Source: Streptomyces sp. SM10 (GTDB lineage: Bacteria > Actinomycetota > Actinomycetes > Streptomycetales > Streptomycetaceae). Taken from it: DNA of 34,179 nt. A program made the position numbers and the translations under genes. Shown here piece by piece: positions 1 through 8,590 of this stretch (the first letter of the stretch is position 1; every line of letters starts with the position of its first letter). Below the pieces are notes generated by a model. It saw only the letters and a list, made by a program, of their open reading frames with translations. It had not been told where the DNA came from and ran no database searches. The stretch covers positions 88,090 to 122,268 of the forward strand of contig NZ_NEUF01000132.1 in NCBI RefSeq assembly GCF_002910915.1, written 5' to 3'.

Positions 1-40
<40 letters not shown>

Positions 41-281
41 ACACCTTGCAGGCCCCGCTGCCGCTCGGCCGGTGACCGCCCGGCCGTCCATGCCCGTCCT
101 CTCCGGTATGCCCGCAGGTCAGCCGCCTCCACGGACGCGCCGACCGCTCCGCCGACCGCCGGCTCGATCGGGAGCCTGGTGGGATCGGCGCTCTTCTGTG
201 CCCACGGAGAGCCCGCAGAACGGCCGAAGGAAGTCTTGCGCAATGCCTTGACCACGACGCCGACGAGGTTCACAGTGCTGG

Positions 282-307
282 CTAATGCGTATTAGTAATG
301 CGCATTA
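282..307. promoter_or_regulatory. Tandem LacI-family operators
   Basis: Two adjacent palindromes with a central CpG lie just upstream of the LacI-type gene. CTAATGCGTATTAG at 282-295 has one mismatched pair and TAATGCGCATTA at 296-307 is perfect. Their centres are 13 bp apart. A central CG in a 12-14 bp palindrome is the usual LacI/GalR operator form. The second site ends 8 bp before the GGAGG ribosome-binding site, so autoregulation of the downstream operon is the simplest reading. I found no further copy in the gaps between the operon genes. Confidence 0.8.
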
Positions 308-322
308 GTGACCCGGAGGAGC

Positions 323-1426
323 ATGGTGGAAGAACCCAGGAAGCGACCCCGGCCCGGCCGGACGCCCGCACCCGCAGGCCGCACGTCACGGCCGCGTCAG
401 GCCGAGGTGGCCCGGCTGGCCGGGGTCTCGCAGGCCACGGTCTCGCTGGTTCTCGGGGCACGGAAGCAGGGCGTGACCATCTCGGAGGAGACCCGGCGCA
501 AGGTCCTCGACGCGGTGCGCACCCTCGGTTACGTTCCCGATCCGGCGGCCAGCCGGCTCGCTGCCGCACGCAACAATCTGCTCGGGGTCTTCAGCTTCAC
601 CTCCACGTTCCCGACCGACGTGCAGCACTCGTACTACCCGTTCCTGGTCGGCGTCGAGCAGGAGGCCGCGGCCCGCGGCTACGACCTGGTGCTCTTCACC
701 GGGTCCAGCACGGGTGGTGCGGGAGCCACCGGTCCCCACGCGCTCAACCGGGTGCGGCTCGCCGACGGCTGTCTCTTCCTGGGACGTCACGCGCCCGCCG
801 ACGAGTTGCTGCGGCTGGTCGCGGACGGCTTCCCCGTGGTCCACCTGGGCCGCAGGGACGAGCTGGAGGGGCTGGCCTGGGTCGGCGCCGACTACATCAG
901 CGCCAGCCAGGAGGTCGTCGCGCACCTCGCCGCCCTCGGACACCGGCGGATCGTGCTGGTACGGGAGGACGACGACGCCCCCGCGTCCACCGACCGTGAA
1001 CACGGCTTCCTCAAGGGTCTGGAGGAAGCGGGGCTGCCCGGCGGCCCGGGGGCCGTCTTCCGCTCCGCGGACCCGGAGCGCGACCTCACCGCGGAGCGGC
1101 TGCGCGACTGGCTGGACGACGGGGTGACCGCCTTCGTCGCGGAGGAGACCGACACCGGCGCTGCCTGGCGTGCCCTGCACGGCGCCGCGCACTTCGTCGG
1201 GATCGACGCGCCGCGCGACGCCTCGCTCGCGCTGCTCGGCAGCCCCCCGCCGGACCTGGCGGACGGTCCCCGTCCCACGGGATTCGACGTCCCCCGGCCG
1301 CAGTTGGGAGCGGCCGCCGTACGCATGCTCGCCGCGCTGGTGGCCGGGGAGGAGACGACCGAACCCCTCGTGGCCTGTGCCTTCCGACCCGGTTCGACGG
1401 CGGGGCCGCCACCCCTGCACCCCTGA
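323..1426 (+). CDS. LacI-family transcriptional regulator
   Basis: This is a DNA-binding repressor of the LacI/GalR family. From the ATG at 323 it is 367 aa. A basic N-terminal tail of about 24 residues precedes the helix-turn-helix (VARLAGVSQATVSLVLG, residues 29-45), then the hinge helix (PDPAASRLA, 72-80), then a periplasmic-binding-protein-like sensor domain. GGAGGAG at 315-321 directs initiation to ATG 323 or GTG 326; an in-frame GTG at 308 lies upstream of that site and is less likely. The gene is 55 nt upstream of and co-directional with the FAD oxidoreductase and sits directly behind paired operators, so it probably controls itself and the catabolic operon. The ligand is unknown; the sensor domain ends in a Pro-rich tail and diverges from sugar-binding examples. 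Confidence 0.9.
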   Translation: MVEEPRKRPRPGRTPAPAGRTSRPRQAEVARLAGVSQATVSLVLGARKQGVTISEETRRKVLDAVRTLGYVPDPAASRLAAARNNLLGVFSFTSTFPTDVQHSYYPFLVGVEQEAAARGYDLVLFTGSSTGGAGATGPHALNRVRLADGCLFLGRHAPADELLRLVADGFPVVHLGRRDELEGLAWVGADYISASQEVVAHLAALGHRRIVLVREDDDAPASTDREHGFLKGLEEAGLPGGPGAVFRSADPERDLTAERLRDWLDDGVTAFVAEETDTGAAWRALHGAAHFVGIDAPRDASLALLGSPPPDLADGPRPTGFDVPRPQLGAAAVRMLAALVAGEETTEPLVACAFRPGSTAGPPPLHP

Positions 1427-1481
1427 CCGGGCCGCATCGCCCCACCGCACCGATCCACACCCCAGCACTTCAAGGAGAACC

Positions 1482-3095
1482 GTGATACCCGAACCCGACA
1501 TCCTCATCGTGGGCGCCGGTCTCGGCGGCGTGGCCGCCGCCCTCGCCGCCTGCCGGGCGGGACGCACCGTCGTCCTCACCGAGGAGACGGACTGGATCGG
1601 CGGCCAGCTCACCTCGCAGGCGGTCCCCCCGGACGAGCACCCGTGGGTCGAGGAGTTCGGGACCACCGCCTCCTACCGCACCCTGCGCGAGTCCATCCGG
1701 GACCACTACCGCCGCTGGTACCCCCTGCGTTCCGAGGCGCTCGCCCTCACCGCGCTCAACCCGGGGGCCGGCCGCGTCAGCAAGCTGTGCCACGAGCCCC
1801 GCGTGGCCCTCGCCGTCCTGGAGGCGATGCTCGCACCGCACCGCTCCGGCGGCCGGCTGACGCTCCTGACCGAGCACCGCCCGGTCGCCGCCGAGGCGGG
1901 CGACGACGACACCGTACGGTCCGTCACCCTGGCCGACCTGCGCGGCGGTGGCCGCCGCACGATCGGCGCCCGTTACGTCATCGACGCCACCGAGACCGGT
2001 GAGCTGCTCGAACTCGCCGGGGTCGAGCACGTGACCGGCGCCGAGGCGCGGAGCGAGTACGACGAACCGCACGCCCCCGAGGAGGCCCAGCCCCTCAACC
2101 AGCAGGGCATCACGGTGTGCTTCGCGCTCTCCCACCACGAGGGCGAGGACCACACCATCGAGCGGCCGGCCGACTACGACTTCTGGCGCAGTTACCGGCC
2201 CGACTTCTGGCCAGGCCCGCTGCTCGGCTTCCTCGCCCCCGATCCCCGCAGCCTGGAAGCGGTCCCACGCACCTTCGTCCCCAATCCGGACCTCGATCCG
2301 CTCGACGTCAGCGCGGACCAGTCCGCCGACGCGGGCGACAAGGAACTCTTCGGCTTCCGAAGGATCCTGGCCCGCAAGCTCCACCGCCCCGGCGCCTTCG
2401 ACTCCGACATCACCCTGGTCAACTGGCCGTTGAACGACTACTGGCTGAAGCCCCTGATCGGCGGCGGTGAAGAGACGTCGGCCGCCGCGCTGGCCGAGGC
2501 CCGACAGCTCTCCCTGTCCGTCCTGTACTGGCTCCAGACCGAGGCGCCGCGCGCGGACGGCGGCCAGGGGTTCCCCGGGCTGCGCCTGCGCCCCGATGTG
2601 ACCGGCACGTCCGACGGCCTCGCCAAGGCGCCGTACGTACGCGAGTCCCGCCGGATCAAGGCCGTCACCACCGTCACGGAGCACGACGTCTCCATCGACA
2701 TCGTCGGCCCGTACGGCGGCACCCGGCACCCGGACTCGGTCGGCGTCGGCAACTACCGCATCGACCTGCACCCCTCGACCGGCGGCGACAACTACATCGA
2801 CATCGGCTCGGTGCCGTTCGAGATCCCACTGGGCGCCCTGATCCCGCGCCGGGTGCGCAACCTGCTGCCCGCCGGCAAGAACATCGGCACCACCCACATC
2901 ACCAACGGCTGCTACCGGCTCCACCCGGTGGAATGGAACATCGGCGAGGTCGCCGGCGCGCTGGCCGCGCACTGCGTCGCCGAGGCCGTCGAGCCCCACC
3001 GGGTCCAGGCCGAGGAGAAGCGGTTCGCCGCGTTCGCCCGGCTCCTGGACCGCGAAGGCGTCCAGCGCCACTGGCCCGACGTACGCGGCTACTGA
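1482..3095 (+). CDS. FAD-dependent oxidoreductase (FAD_oxidored family)
   Basis: A 537-aa cytoplasmic flavoprotein. The N-terminal dinucleotide-binding motif ILIVGAGLGGVAAALAA starts at residue 7, followed by the acidic end of the second strand and the IGGQLTSQ segment typical of the PF12831 family. The C-terminus has the family's LLPAGKNIGTTHITNGCYRL segment, which closes the FAD site. No signal peptide is visible. The GTG start at 1482 is chosen because AAGGAG lies 5 nt upstream and the Rossmann fold begins at once; the frame is open further upstream, but that part has non-coding composition. It is the first enzyme gene after the LacI regulator and is followed by a HyuA-like gene, suggesting catabolism of an unknown small molecule. 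The substrate cannot be read from the sequence. Confidence 0.88.
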   Translation: MIPEPDILIVGAGLGGVAAALAACRAGRTVVLTEETDWIGGQLTSQAVPPDEHPWVEEFGTTASYRTLRESIRDHYRRWYPLRSEALALTALNPGAGRVSKLCHEPRVALAVLEAMLAPHRSGGRLTLLTEHRPVAAEAGDDDTVRSVTLADLRGGGRRTIGARYVIDATETGELLELAGVEHVTGAEARSEYDEPHAPEEAQPLNQQGITVCFALSHHEGEDHTIERPADYDFWRSYRPDFWPGPLLGFLAPDPRSLEAVPRTFVPNPDLDPLDVSADQSADAGDKELFGFRRILARKLHRPGAFDSDITLVNWPLNDYWLKPLIGGGEETSAAALAEARQLSLSVLYWLQTEAPRADGGQGFPGLRLRPDVTGTSDGLAKAPYVRESRRIKAVTTVTEHDVSIDIVGPYGGTRHPDSVGVGNYRIDLHPSTGGDNYIDIGSVPFEIPLGALIPRRVRNLLPAGKNIGTTHITNGCYRLHPVEWNIGEVAGALAAHCVAEAVEPHRVQAEEKRFAAFARLLDREGVQRHWPDVRGY

Positions 3096-3172
3096 CCCAC
3101 CGACGGCCGGCACACGCCGCCGTCGAGCGCACCACCGCTCCACCGCACGGCCCCCCGGGGCGGCTGCGGAGC

Positions 3173-3208
3173 GCCGGGCGGGCGCAGCTCCACCTGTACC
3201 CGCCCGGC
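3173..3208. other. Intercistronic inverted repeat
   Basis: A perfect 10-bp stem (GCCGGGCGGG at 3173-3182, complement at 3199-3208) encloses a 16-nt loop in the 187-nt gap between the oxidoreductase and HyuA-like genes. It has no T-tract, so it is more likely an mRNA processing, stability or attenuation hairpin than a strong terminator. Confidence 0.5.
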
Positions 3209-3282
3209 CCAGGGCCCGGCCGCCTTCCGGCAACCGGCCCTGCCGCCCTCGCCCTGCCACTCGCACAAGGAGGTGCCCAGCC

Positions 3283-5412
3283 ATGAACACCCACCGCATC
3301 CGCGTCGGCATCGACGTGGGCGGAACCTTCACCGACGCCGTGGCCGTAGACGCCACGACCCTCGATCTGCTGGGGCAGGTGAAGGTTCCCACCAGCCACC
3401 ATCACGAGGACGGGGTCGCCCACGGCATCGTCGAGGCGCTCGGCCGTCTGCTCGAACAGACCGGCCACACCCCGCAGGACGTGACCTTCCTCGCCCACGG
3501 CACCACACAGGCTACCAACGCCCTCCTGGAGGGCGACGTCGCCACCGTCGGACTCATCGGCATCGGCGCAGGTCCGAGCGGTGCGCTCACCCGAAGGCTG
3601 GCCGCCTTCCGCAAACTGGAACTCACCCCGGGCAAGCGGCTTCCGCTCGTCTACGGGCATGTGACCGACCCGGACGACGCCCCCGCAGTGGGCGCCGCCC
3701 TCGACGCGCTCGTCCAGGAGGGCGCCGAAGCCGTCGTCGCCAGCCAGCCGTTCAGCGTCGACCGCCCCGAGGGCGAGGACGCCGTCGTCGCCGCGGCCGG
3801 GGAGCGCGGGCTGCCGACGACCGCCGCGCACGACATCACCTCGCTGTACGGGCTCCACAAGCGGACCCGGACCGCCGTGGTGAACGCCGCGATCCTGCCG
3901 CGCATGCTCGCCACCGCCGATCTCGTCGACGCCTCCATCACCAAGGCGGGGGTCGGCGCGCCGCTGATGGTGATGCGCTGCGACGGCGGAGTGATGTCGC
4001 TGGACGAGATGCGGCGCAGACCGCTGCTCACCGTGCTCTCGGGCCCCGCGGCCGGGGTGGCCGGCGCGCTCATGCAGGAGCGCGTCAGCGAAGGCCTGTT
4101 CCTGGAGACCGGCGGCACATCCACCGACATCAGCGTCGTACGGCGTGGCAAGGTCGCCGTCCGGCACGCCACGATCCTCGGCAGGACGTCGTACCTGTCG
4201 GCGCTCGACGTCCGGACCGTCGGCGTCGGCGGCGGCTCGATGGTCCGTGTCTCCGGCGGCAGGGTCACCGGTGTCGGTCCGCGCAGCGCGCACATCGCGG
4301 GGCTCCCGTACGCCTGCTTCGCGAGTCCGGAGGAGCTGCTCGACGCGAAGGTCACCACGATCCGGCCGATGGCCGGCGACGCCGCCGACCACGTCGTGCT
4401 CGACGCCGCCGGAGGGCGCTTCGCCCTCACCATGACCTGCGCGGCCAACGCCCTGGGCCGGGTGCCGGACAAGGACTTCGCGCGGTGCGACCCCGCCGCG
4501 GCCGAGGCCGCGATCGCGCCGTTGGCCGCCCTGCTCGGCACCGATGTCGCCACGGCGGCGGCGAGCATCCTGGACGCGGGCACCGACCAGGTCCGGTCCG
4601 TGGTGGAGACGATGATGCGCGACTACCGCCTGGACAAGGACACCGCGGTGCTCGTCGGCGGAGGCGGAGGGGCGGCCGCCGTCACTCCTCACCTCGCGGC
4701 CGTCACCGGCCAGGAGGGCCGGATCGCCCGGCACAACGAGGTGATCAGCCCCATCGGCGTCGCCCTCGCCCTCATCCGCGAGCAGGTCGAGCGCATCATC
4801 CCGGGCGCCGGCCAGGAGCAGATCCTCGCCGTACGGGCCGAGGCCGAGGCCGCCGTCGTCGCCCAGGGCGCCGCCGCCGACGGTGTGGAGGTGGAGGTCA
4901 CCGTCGATCCGCAGACCAGCACCGTGCGGGCCGTCGCGACCGGCGCCACAGAGCTCCGCACACAGGACCGCGCCCACCGGGCCGACGAGGCGGACCGGCT
5001 GCGCGCCGCCGCCGACAGCCTCAAGGCCGACCCGGCGTCCGTGCGGGTGCTCGCGGGAACCTCCGCCCACACCGTGTACGGGATCGACGTGCACCGCCGG
5101 TTCCGCCCGGACCGACACCCGGTGCGGGTCGTCGACGCCGACGGCGTCGTGCGACTGCACGCGCCGGACGCCCGGGTCGAGACCACCACCGTCGCCCGGG
5201 CACCCGAGGTCCTCGCCGGCCTGGTCAAGGAAGCCACCTCGTACGGCGACGGCGGTGTCCGCGCCCCGGCGCTGCGGCTCCTGCTCGGCTCCCGGATCGC
5301 CGACCTGTCGGGTGTGCTGGACCCGCAGCCGCTCCTCGCGCTCGCCCGCAGCGAACTGCGCGCCCGCGCAGCCGACGAACCGGTCGTCGCCGTCGTGGAG
5401 ACACGCTCATGA
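3283..5412 (+). CDS. Hydantoinase/oxoprolinase family protein (HyuA-like)
   Basis: A 709-aa protein of the ATP-dependent hydantoinase A/oxoprolinase family. The N-terminus carries the actin-like ATPase phosphate motif VGIDVGGTFTD (residues 8-18). Further family motifs are AHGTTQATNALLEGD, MRCDGGVMSLDEMRRRPLLTVLSGPAAG and FLETGGTSTDISVV. Enzymes of this family couple ATP hydrolysis to opening of a cyclic amide, or carboxylate ketones in the acetone/acetophenone carboxylase branch. The length fits a complete HyuA alpha subunit. The expected partner HyuB is absent; the next gene is an unrelated 210-aa protein. AAGGAGG lies 9 nt before ATG 3283. The stop overlaps the next start as ATGA, so the two are translationally coupled. 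The substrate is unknown. Confidence 0.9.
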   Translation: MNTHRIRVGIDVGGTFTDAVAVDATTLDLLGQVKVPTSHHHEDGVAHGIVEALGRLLEQTGHTPQDVTFLAHGTTQATNALLEGDVATVGLIGIGAGPSGALTRRLAAFRKLELTPGKRLPLVYGHVTDPDDAPAVGAALDALVQEGAEAVVASQPFSVDRPEGEDAVVAAAGERGLPTTAAHDITSLYGLHKRTRTAVVNAAILPRMLATADLVDASITKAGVGAPLMVMRCDGGVMSLDEMRRRPLLTVLSGPAAGVAGALMQERVSEGLFLETGGTSTDISVVRRGKVAVRHATILGRTSYLSALDVRTVGVGGGSMVRVSGGRVTGVGPRSAHIAGLPYACFASPEELLDAKVTTIRPMAGDAADHVVLDAAGGRFALTMTCAANALGRVPDKDFARCDPAAAEAAIAPLAALLGTDVATAAASILDAGTDQVRSVVETMMRDYRLDKDTAVLVGGGGGAAAVTPHLAAVTGQEGRIARHNEVISPIGVALALIREQVERIIPGAGQEQILAVRAEAEAAVVAQGAAADGVEVEVTVDPQTSTVRAVATGATELRTQDRAHRADEADRLRAAADSLKADPASVRVLAGTSAHTVYGIDVHRRFRPDRHPVRVVDADGVVRLHAPDARVETTTVARAPEVLAGLVKEATSYGDGGVRAPALRLLLGSRIADLSGVLDPQPLLALARSELRARAADEPVVAVVETRS

Positions 5413-6041
5413 CGGCCGCCCTGCTCGACCGGGCCGCCCTCGCGGCGATCGGAGCTCTCGCAGCACAGGACGACGTCGAATTCGGCGTACGGCTGCTCGC
5501 GAACACCCCCACGCACGAGGGTCGTGACCCGGAGCTGCTGCGTCACTGGGCCCGCACGGCCGACGCGTTCGGCGCGACGCTCACGCCCGCCGCCTCCACG
5601 GCCCGGATCGTCGAGAGCGACGGCGGCCTGGCCGAGGGACTCCTCGCGTGCTACACCTCCCGGCCCGTCCCGACCGTCGAACTGTTCACCGACACCCTGG
5701 ACCTCGCCGAAGAACTCACCGGCCTGCTCGGCTGGCGCCACTGGTATCCGGCCGGGTCGCTACGGGCAGCGGCCATCGCGCACGAGGCGGTGCACGAGCG
5801 ACTGCACCACGGGCCGGCGAAGAGGCAGCTGAAGCTCGCTCTGGACCACGTCGTGCTGCGCGCAGGACGCCACCGCCTGTACGGCCATGTCGCCGGCGCC
5901 GACGAGATCGCCGCACACGCCCACGCCCGAGCCGCCTGCGGCCTGGGACGCAGCCCACTCCTCCTGACGGCCGCCCTGGCCACCGCGGCCGAGCCGCAGC
6001 CCGCATCCCCGCACGGATCTCCGCACGGAAGAGAGAAGTAA
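5409..6041 (+). CDS. Small protein of unknown function, coupled to HyuA-like gene
   Basis: A 210-aa soluble protein whose ATG at 5409 overlaps the TGA of the HyuA-like gene. I do not recognise the family. It is Ala/Leu/His-rich and mostly helical by appearance, with a run of conserved-looking aromatic and acidic residues (VELFTDTLDLAEELTGLLGWRHWYP is split here only to mark residues about 81-105) and a His-rich segment AIAHEAVHERLHHG that could bind a metal or be helical surface. No signal peptide or membrane segment is seen. Strong G/C at third positions supports it as real. Its tight coupling suggests it works with the HyuA-like protein, perhaps standing in for the missing HyuB, but that is inference. 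Confidence 0.8.
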   Translation: MTAALLDRAALAAIGALAAQDDVEFGVRLLANTPTHEGRDPELLRHWARTADAFGATLTPAASTARIVESDGGLAEGLLACYTSRPVPTVELFTDTLDLAEELTGLLGWRHWYPAGSLRAAAIAHEAVHERLHHGPAKRQLKLALDHVVLRAGRHRLYGHVAGADEIAAHAHARAACGLGRSPLLLTAALATAAEPQPASPHGSPHGREK

Positions 6042-6045
6042 CGCC

Positions 6046-7326
6046 ATGGGCGTCGTCATCCTTCTTGTCATGGCGGCCGGTGTCGCCGCGATGCTCACCC
6101 GCAGGCTGCCCACCGCCTTCGCGCTCGTCATCCTGGCGGTCGTCATCGCCTTCGTCGCGGGTGCACCGCTGACCGGCGAGAACAGCGTGCTGGACACGGT
6201 CGTCCAGGGCGGCGCGCCGATGCTCGCCGCCACCATGATCGCGATCCTGCTCGGCTCCTGGCTGGGCAAGCTCCTCGACGAGACCGGCATCGCGGGCACC
6301 CTCGTCCGCAAGATCGTCGAATTCGGCGGGGACCGGCCCGTCGTGGTCGCGCTCGGCGTCCTCGCCGTCTCCACCCTCGTCGGCACGGTCACCGGCTCGG
6401 CTCCCGCCGCGATGCTCGCCGGGATCATCGGCATCCCCGCCATGATCGCCGTCGGTATCCCCAAAGTCACCGCGGCCGGCACGATCCTGATGGGCATCGC
6501 CGCCGGCATGCCCTTCGAACTGCCCATCTGGCAGTTCTTCTCCACCGCGCTCGAACTGCCGGTCGACACCGTGCGCGGCTTCATGATGAAGCTGTTCCCC
6601 TTCGCGCTGGCCGCCGCCGTCCTCTACGTCCTCATCGAGACGCGGCGACGCGGCGTGGAGCACGCGTGGTCGCTCACTTCGGCTTCAGCGAAGCCCACTT
6701 CGCGGCGCAGGCAGCTCGGGGACGCACCCTGGTACGCCCTGCTCACCCCGCTCGTCCCCCTGGTCCTGGCGCTCGGCTTCGAGATCGCGATCCTGCCCTC
6801 GATGCTGGCCGGTGTCCTGTACGCGCTCGTCACCACGACCCGGCCGCGCGAGATGAACAAGCGGTTGCTGCGCACGCTGTACGGCGCCTTCGAGGTGGCG
6901 GCGGCGCCGATCGTGCTCTTCGTCGCCATCGGCATCCTGCTCGCCGCGGTGAAACTGCCCGGCGCCGTGGAGTCGCTGGAACCGCTGGTCAAGGCCGTCA
7001 GCCCCCAGAACCCGGTGCTGTTCGTCCTGGTGTTCACCCTGCTCGTCCCCCTCTGCCTGTACCGGGGGCCCCTGAACGTCTACGGTCTCGGTGCCGGAAT
7101 CGCGGGGGTCCTCATCGCCGCCGGTATCTACCCGGCCGCGGCGGTGCTCGGCCTGGCCACCTCGTACAACCAGGTCTTCGGGGTGTCGGACCCCACCAGC
7201 ACGCAGACCGTCTGGAGCGCCCAGTACGCCGGCGTCACACCGCAGCAGGTGATGCTGCGGACCCTGCCGTACGTCTGGGCCGTCGCCCTGGGCGGCTTCT
7301 GCGTCACCGCCGCGAGCTACCTCTGA
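6046..7326 (+). CDS. Multi-pass membrane permease, substrate unknown
   Basis: A 426-aa integral membrane protein with about eleven hydrophobic segments, starting immediately at the N-terminus (VVILLVMAAGVAAML). Small-residue-rich loops such as GTVTGSAPAAMLAGIIGIPA and the LYRGPLNVYGLGAGIAGV segment are reminiscent of ion-transporter-superfamily carriers (CitMHS/GntP/TRAP-large-subunit type), but I cannot assign one family. It starts 4 nt after the previous stop, with AGAGAAG as ribosome-binding site, so it is the last tightly coupled gene of the operon. The likely role is uptake of the compound acted on by the FAD oxidoreductase and the HyuA-like enzyme. A hairpin follows the stop. Confidence 0.82.
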   Translation: MGVVILLVMAAGVAAMLTRRLPTAFALVILAVVIAFVAGAPLTGENSVLDTVVQGGAPMLAATMIAILLGSWLGKLLDETGIAGTLVRKIVEFGGDRPVVVALGVLAVSTLVGTVTGSAPAAMLAGIIGIPAMIAVGIPKVTAAGTILMGIAAGMPFELPIWQFFSTALELPVDTVRGFMMKLFPFALAAAVLYVLIETRRRGVEHAWSLTSASAKPTSRRRQLGDAPWYALLTPLVPLVLALGFEIAILPSMLAGVLYALVTTTRPREMNKRLLRTLYGAFEVAAAPIVLFVAIGILLAAVKLPGAVESLEPLVKAVSPQNPVLFVLVFTLLVPLCLYRGPLNVYGLGAGIAGVLIAAGIYPAAAVLGLATSYNQVFGVSDPTSTQTVWSAQYAGVTPQQVMLRTLPYVWAVALGGFCVTAASYL

Positions 7327-7336
7327 TCTCCCGCAC

Positions 7337-7354
7337 GGGGGTCATGGCACCCCC
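7337..7354 (+). terminator. Possible weak hairpin after the permease gene
   Basis: GGGGGT (7337-7342) pairs with ACCCCC (7349-7354) around a 6-nt loop, 10 nt after the permease stop. The stem is short and has no clear T-tract, so it may only attenuate transcription into the next gene, which starts 47 nt later. Confidence 0.35.
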
Positions 7355-7401
7355 TCACCCCAGTCACCTGTGATCTCTCACTCCTCGGGACGGAGCACGA
7401 C

Positions 7402-8490
7402 ATGACACAGCACGACCACGACACACCGCACCACGGGCCCGGGGCCGCCCCCGGTCCGCTGCGACCGACCCGGAGGATCTTCCTGCGGGGCGCGGTCGCC
7501 GGGGCGGCGACCACCGCCGCGATGCTCACCACCGGCACGGCGGCGGCAAACGCCGCCGCAGCCCCGGGTGCCGCAGCGACCCCGACGGCGGCAGCCCCCG
7601 GCGGATTCCCCGACTACCGCTACGTCAAGACCCTGCTGACGCCCTCCCAGCTGAAGTACAACCCGACCGGGGAGATCATCTTCCCGTGCATCCGGGGCGT
7701 CTACGACAAGCTGGCGAATCCGCTGGGCCGCTACTACCTCTACTACGGACCGCATGATGCCCCCGGGGGCATCTGTCTGGCCTACGGCGACTCGCTGGAG
7801 GGCCCGTTCACCGAGTACACGGCGAACCCGATCGTCTCGAACAACTGGCAGCCGCACTACAAGGTCAGCCATGTCGCCTCCCCGCACGTCCTGTGGAACG
7901 AGGACGTCGAGGAGCTCTGGCTCTACTTCCACGGCGAGAACGGCACGACCCGCCTCGCCCGTTCCAAGGACGGCATCACCTTCACGTACGACAAGGTGGT
8001 GCTCACCACCGCGATGATGCCGACGGGCTCCACCGAGACCTCGTACGCCCGCGTCTTCCGGCACGACCTGCCCTCGCGGGGTGCGCGCTACGTGATGCTC
8101 TTCATGCTCAACAACCGGTCCAACCACCGCGACATCGCGTGGGGCTGGTCGAAGGACGGCCGCGACTGGAACTTCGACCAGCAGCCGCTCGTGCGCCACT
8201 CCGACGTCGGCGCGGCCAACATCGGCGGCCCGCACCTGCTGAGCCGGAACGGGAGCACGTACGTCGTCTACAACACGAACAAGGAGAGCGGCGGCAATCT
8301 CCTGATCACCGAGGTCGGCAACGACTTCACCCGCCGCGACCACCTCGGCGTCCTCTACGACTCGGGTACGGCCTCGCCGGAGAACGGCCGGAGCGCCTCA
8401 CCGAGCTTCGGGACGGACCGGGGGGTGCCGTACATGGTCTACGAGGCGGGCGAGCGGCTCCAGGGTTCGATCGCCGTCGCACGCGGCTGA
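7402..8490 (+). CDS. Tat-exported beta-propeller protein, putative glycosidase-like
   Basis: A 362-aa secreted protein. The N-terminus carries a twin-arginine signal (TRRIFLRGAVAGAA, residues 23-36), a hydrophobic stretch and an Ala-rich segment with likely signal-peptidase cleavage around residues 45-55. The mature part repeats short beta-sheet motifs such as YYLYYGPHD, ELWLYFHGENG, YVMLFMLNN and GSTYVVYNTN, each followed by a small loop. This is the pattern of five-bladed propellers of the GH43/GH62/GH117 type. Acidic catalytic residues could not be placed with confidence, so enzyme activity is not claimed. It is co-directional with the preceding operon and 75 nt downstream of it, so it may be co-transcribed. 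ATG 7402 is preceded by CGGAG. Confidence 0.8.
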   Translation: MTQHDHDTPHHGPGAAPGPLRPTRRIFLRGAVAGAATTAAMLTTGTAAANAAAAPGAAATPTAAAPGGFPDYRYVKTLLTPSQLKYNPTGEIIFPCIRGVYDKLANPLGRYYLYYGPHDAPGGICLAYGDSLEGPFTEYTANPIVSNNWQPHYKVSHVASPHVLWNEDVEELWLYFHGENGTTRLARSKDGITFTYDKVVLTTAMMPTGSTETSYARVFRHDLPSRGARYVMLFMLNNRSNHRDIAWGWSKDGRDWNFDQQPLVRHSDVGAANIGGPHLLSRNGSTYVVYNTNKESGGNLLITEVGNDFTRRDHLGVLYDSGTASPENGRSASPSFGTDRGVPYMVYEAGERLQGSIAVARG

Positions 8491-8498
8491 GGCACCTC

Positions 8499-8532
8499 GG
8501 TGGGCAGGGATTCCCGGGGGACCCTGCCCGCC
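8499..8532. terminator. Bidirectional terminator-like hairpin
   Basis: GGGCAGGG (8502-8509) pairs perfectly with CCCTGCCC (8522-8529). The stem extends by two further G-C pairs after one mismatch, giving 8499-8532. It lies between the convergent propeller gene (ends 8490) and the cupin gene (ends 8591 on minus), where a shared terminator is expected. Confidence 0.6.
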
Positions 8533-8590
8533 GGCCCGGCCCGTGGCTGTGGAAGTCGAGGCGCGCTCCTGGGCCGGCTCGGTGGGACCG

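Noticed and set aside
2899..5160. A 753-codon minus-strand frame opposite the HyuA-like gene
   Set aside because: Composition is low-complexity Gly/Arg/Asp/Val typical of antisense reading, and the plus strand has clear family motifs.
3273..5408. The long frame that could extend the 210-aa gene at 5409 upstream
   Set aside because: The upstream part is Arg/Pro/His-rich shadow sequence of the HyuA-like gene; the ATGA overlap start at 5409 is natural.
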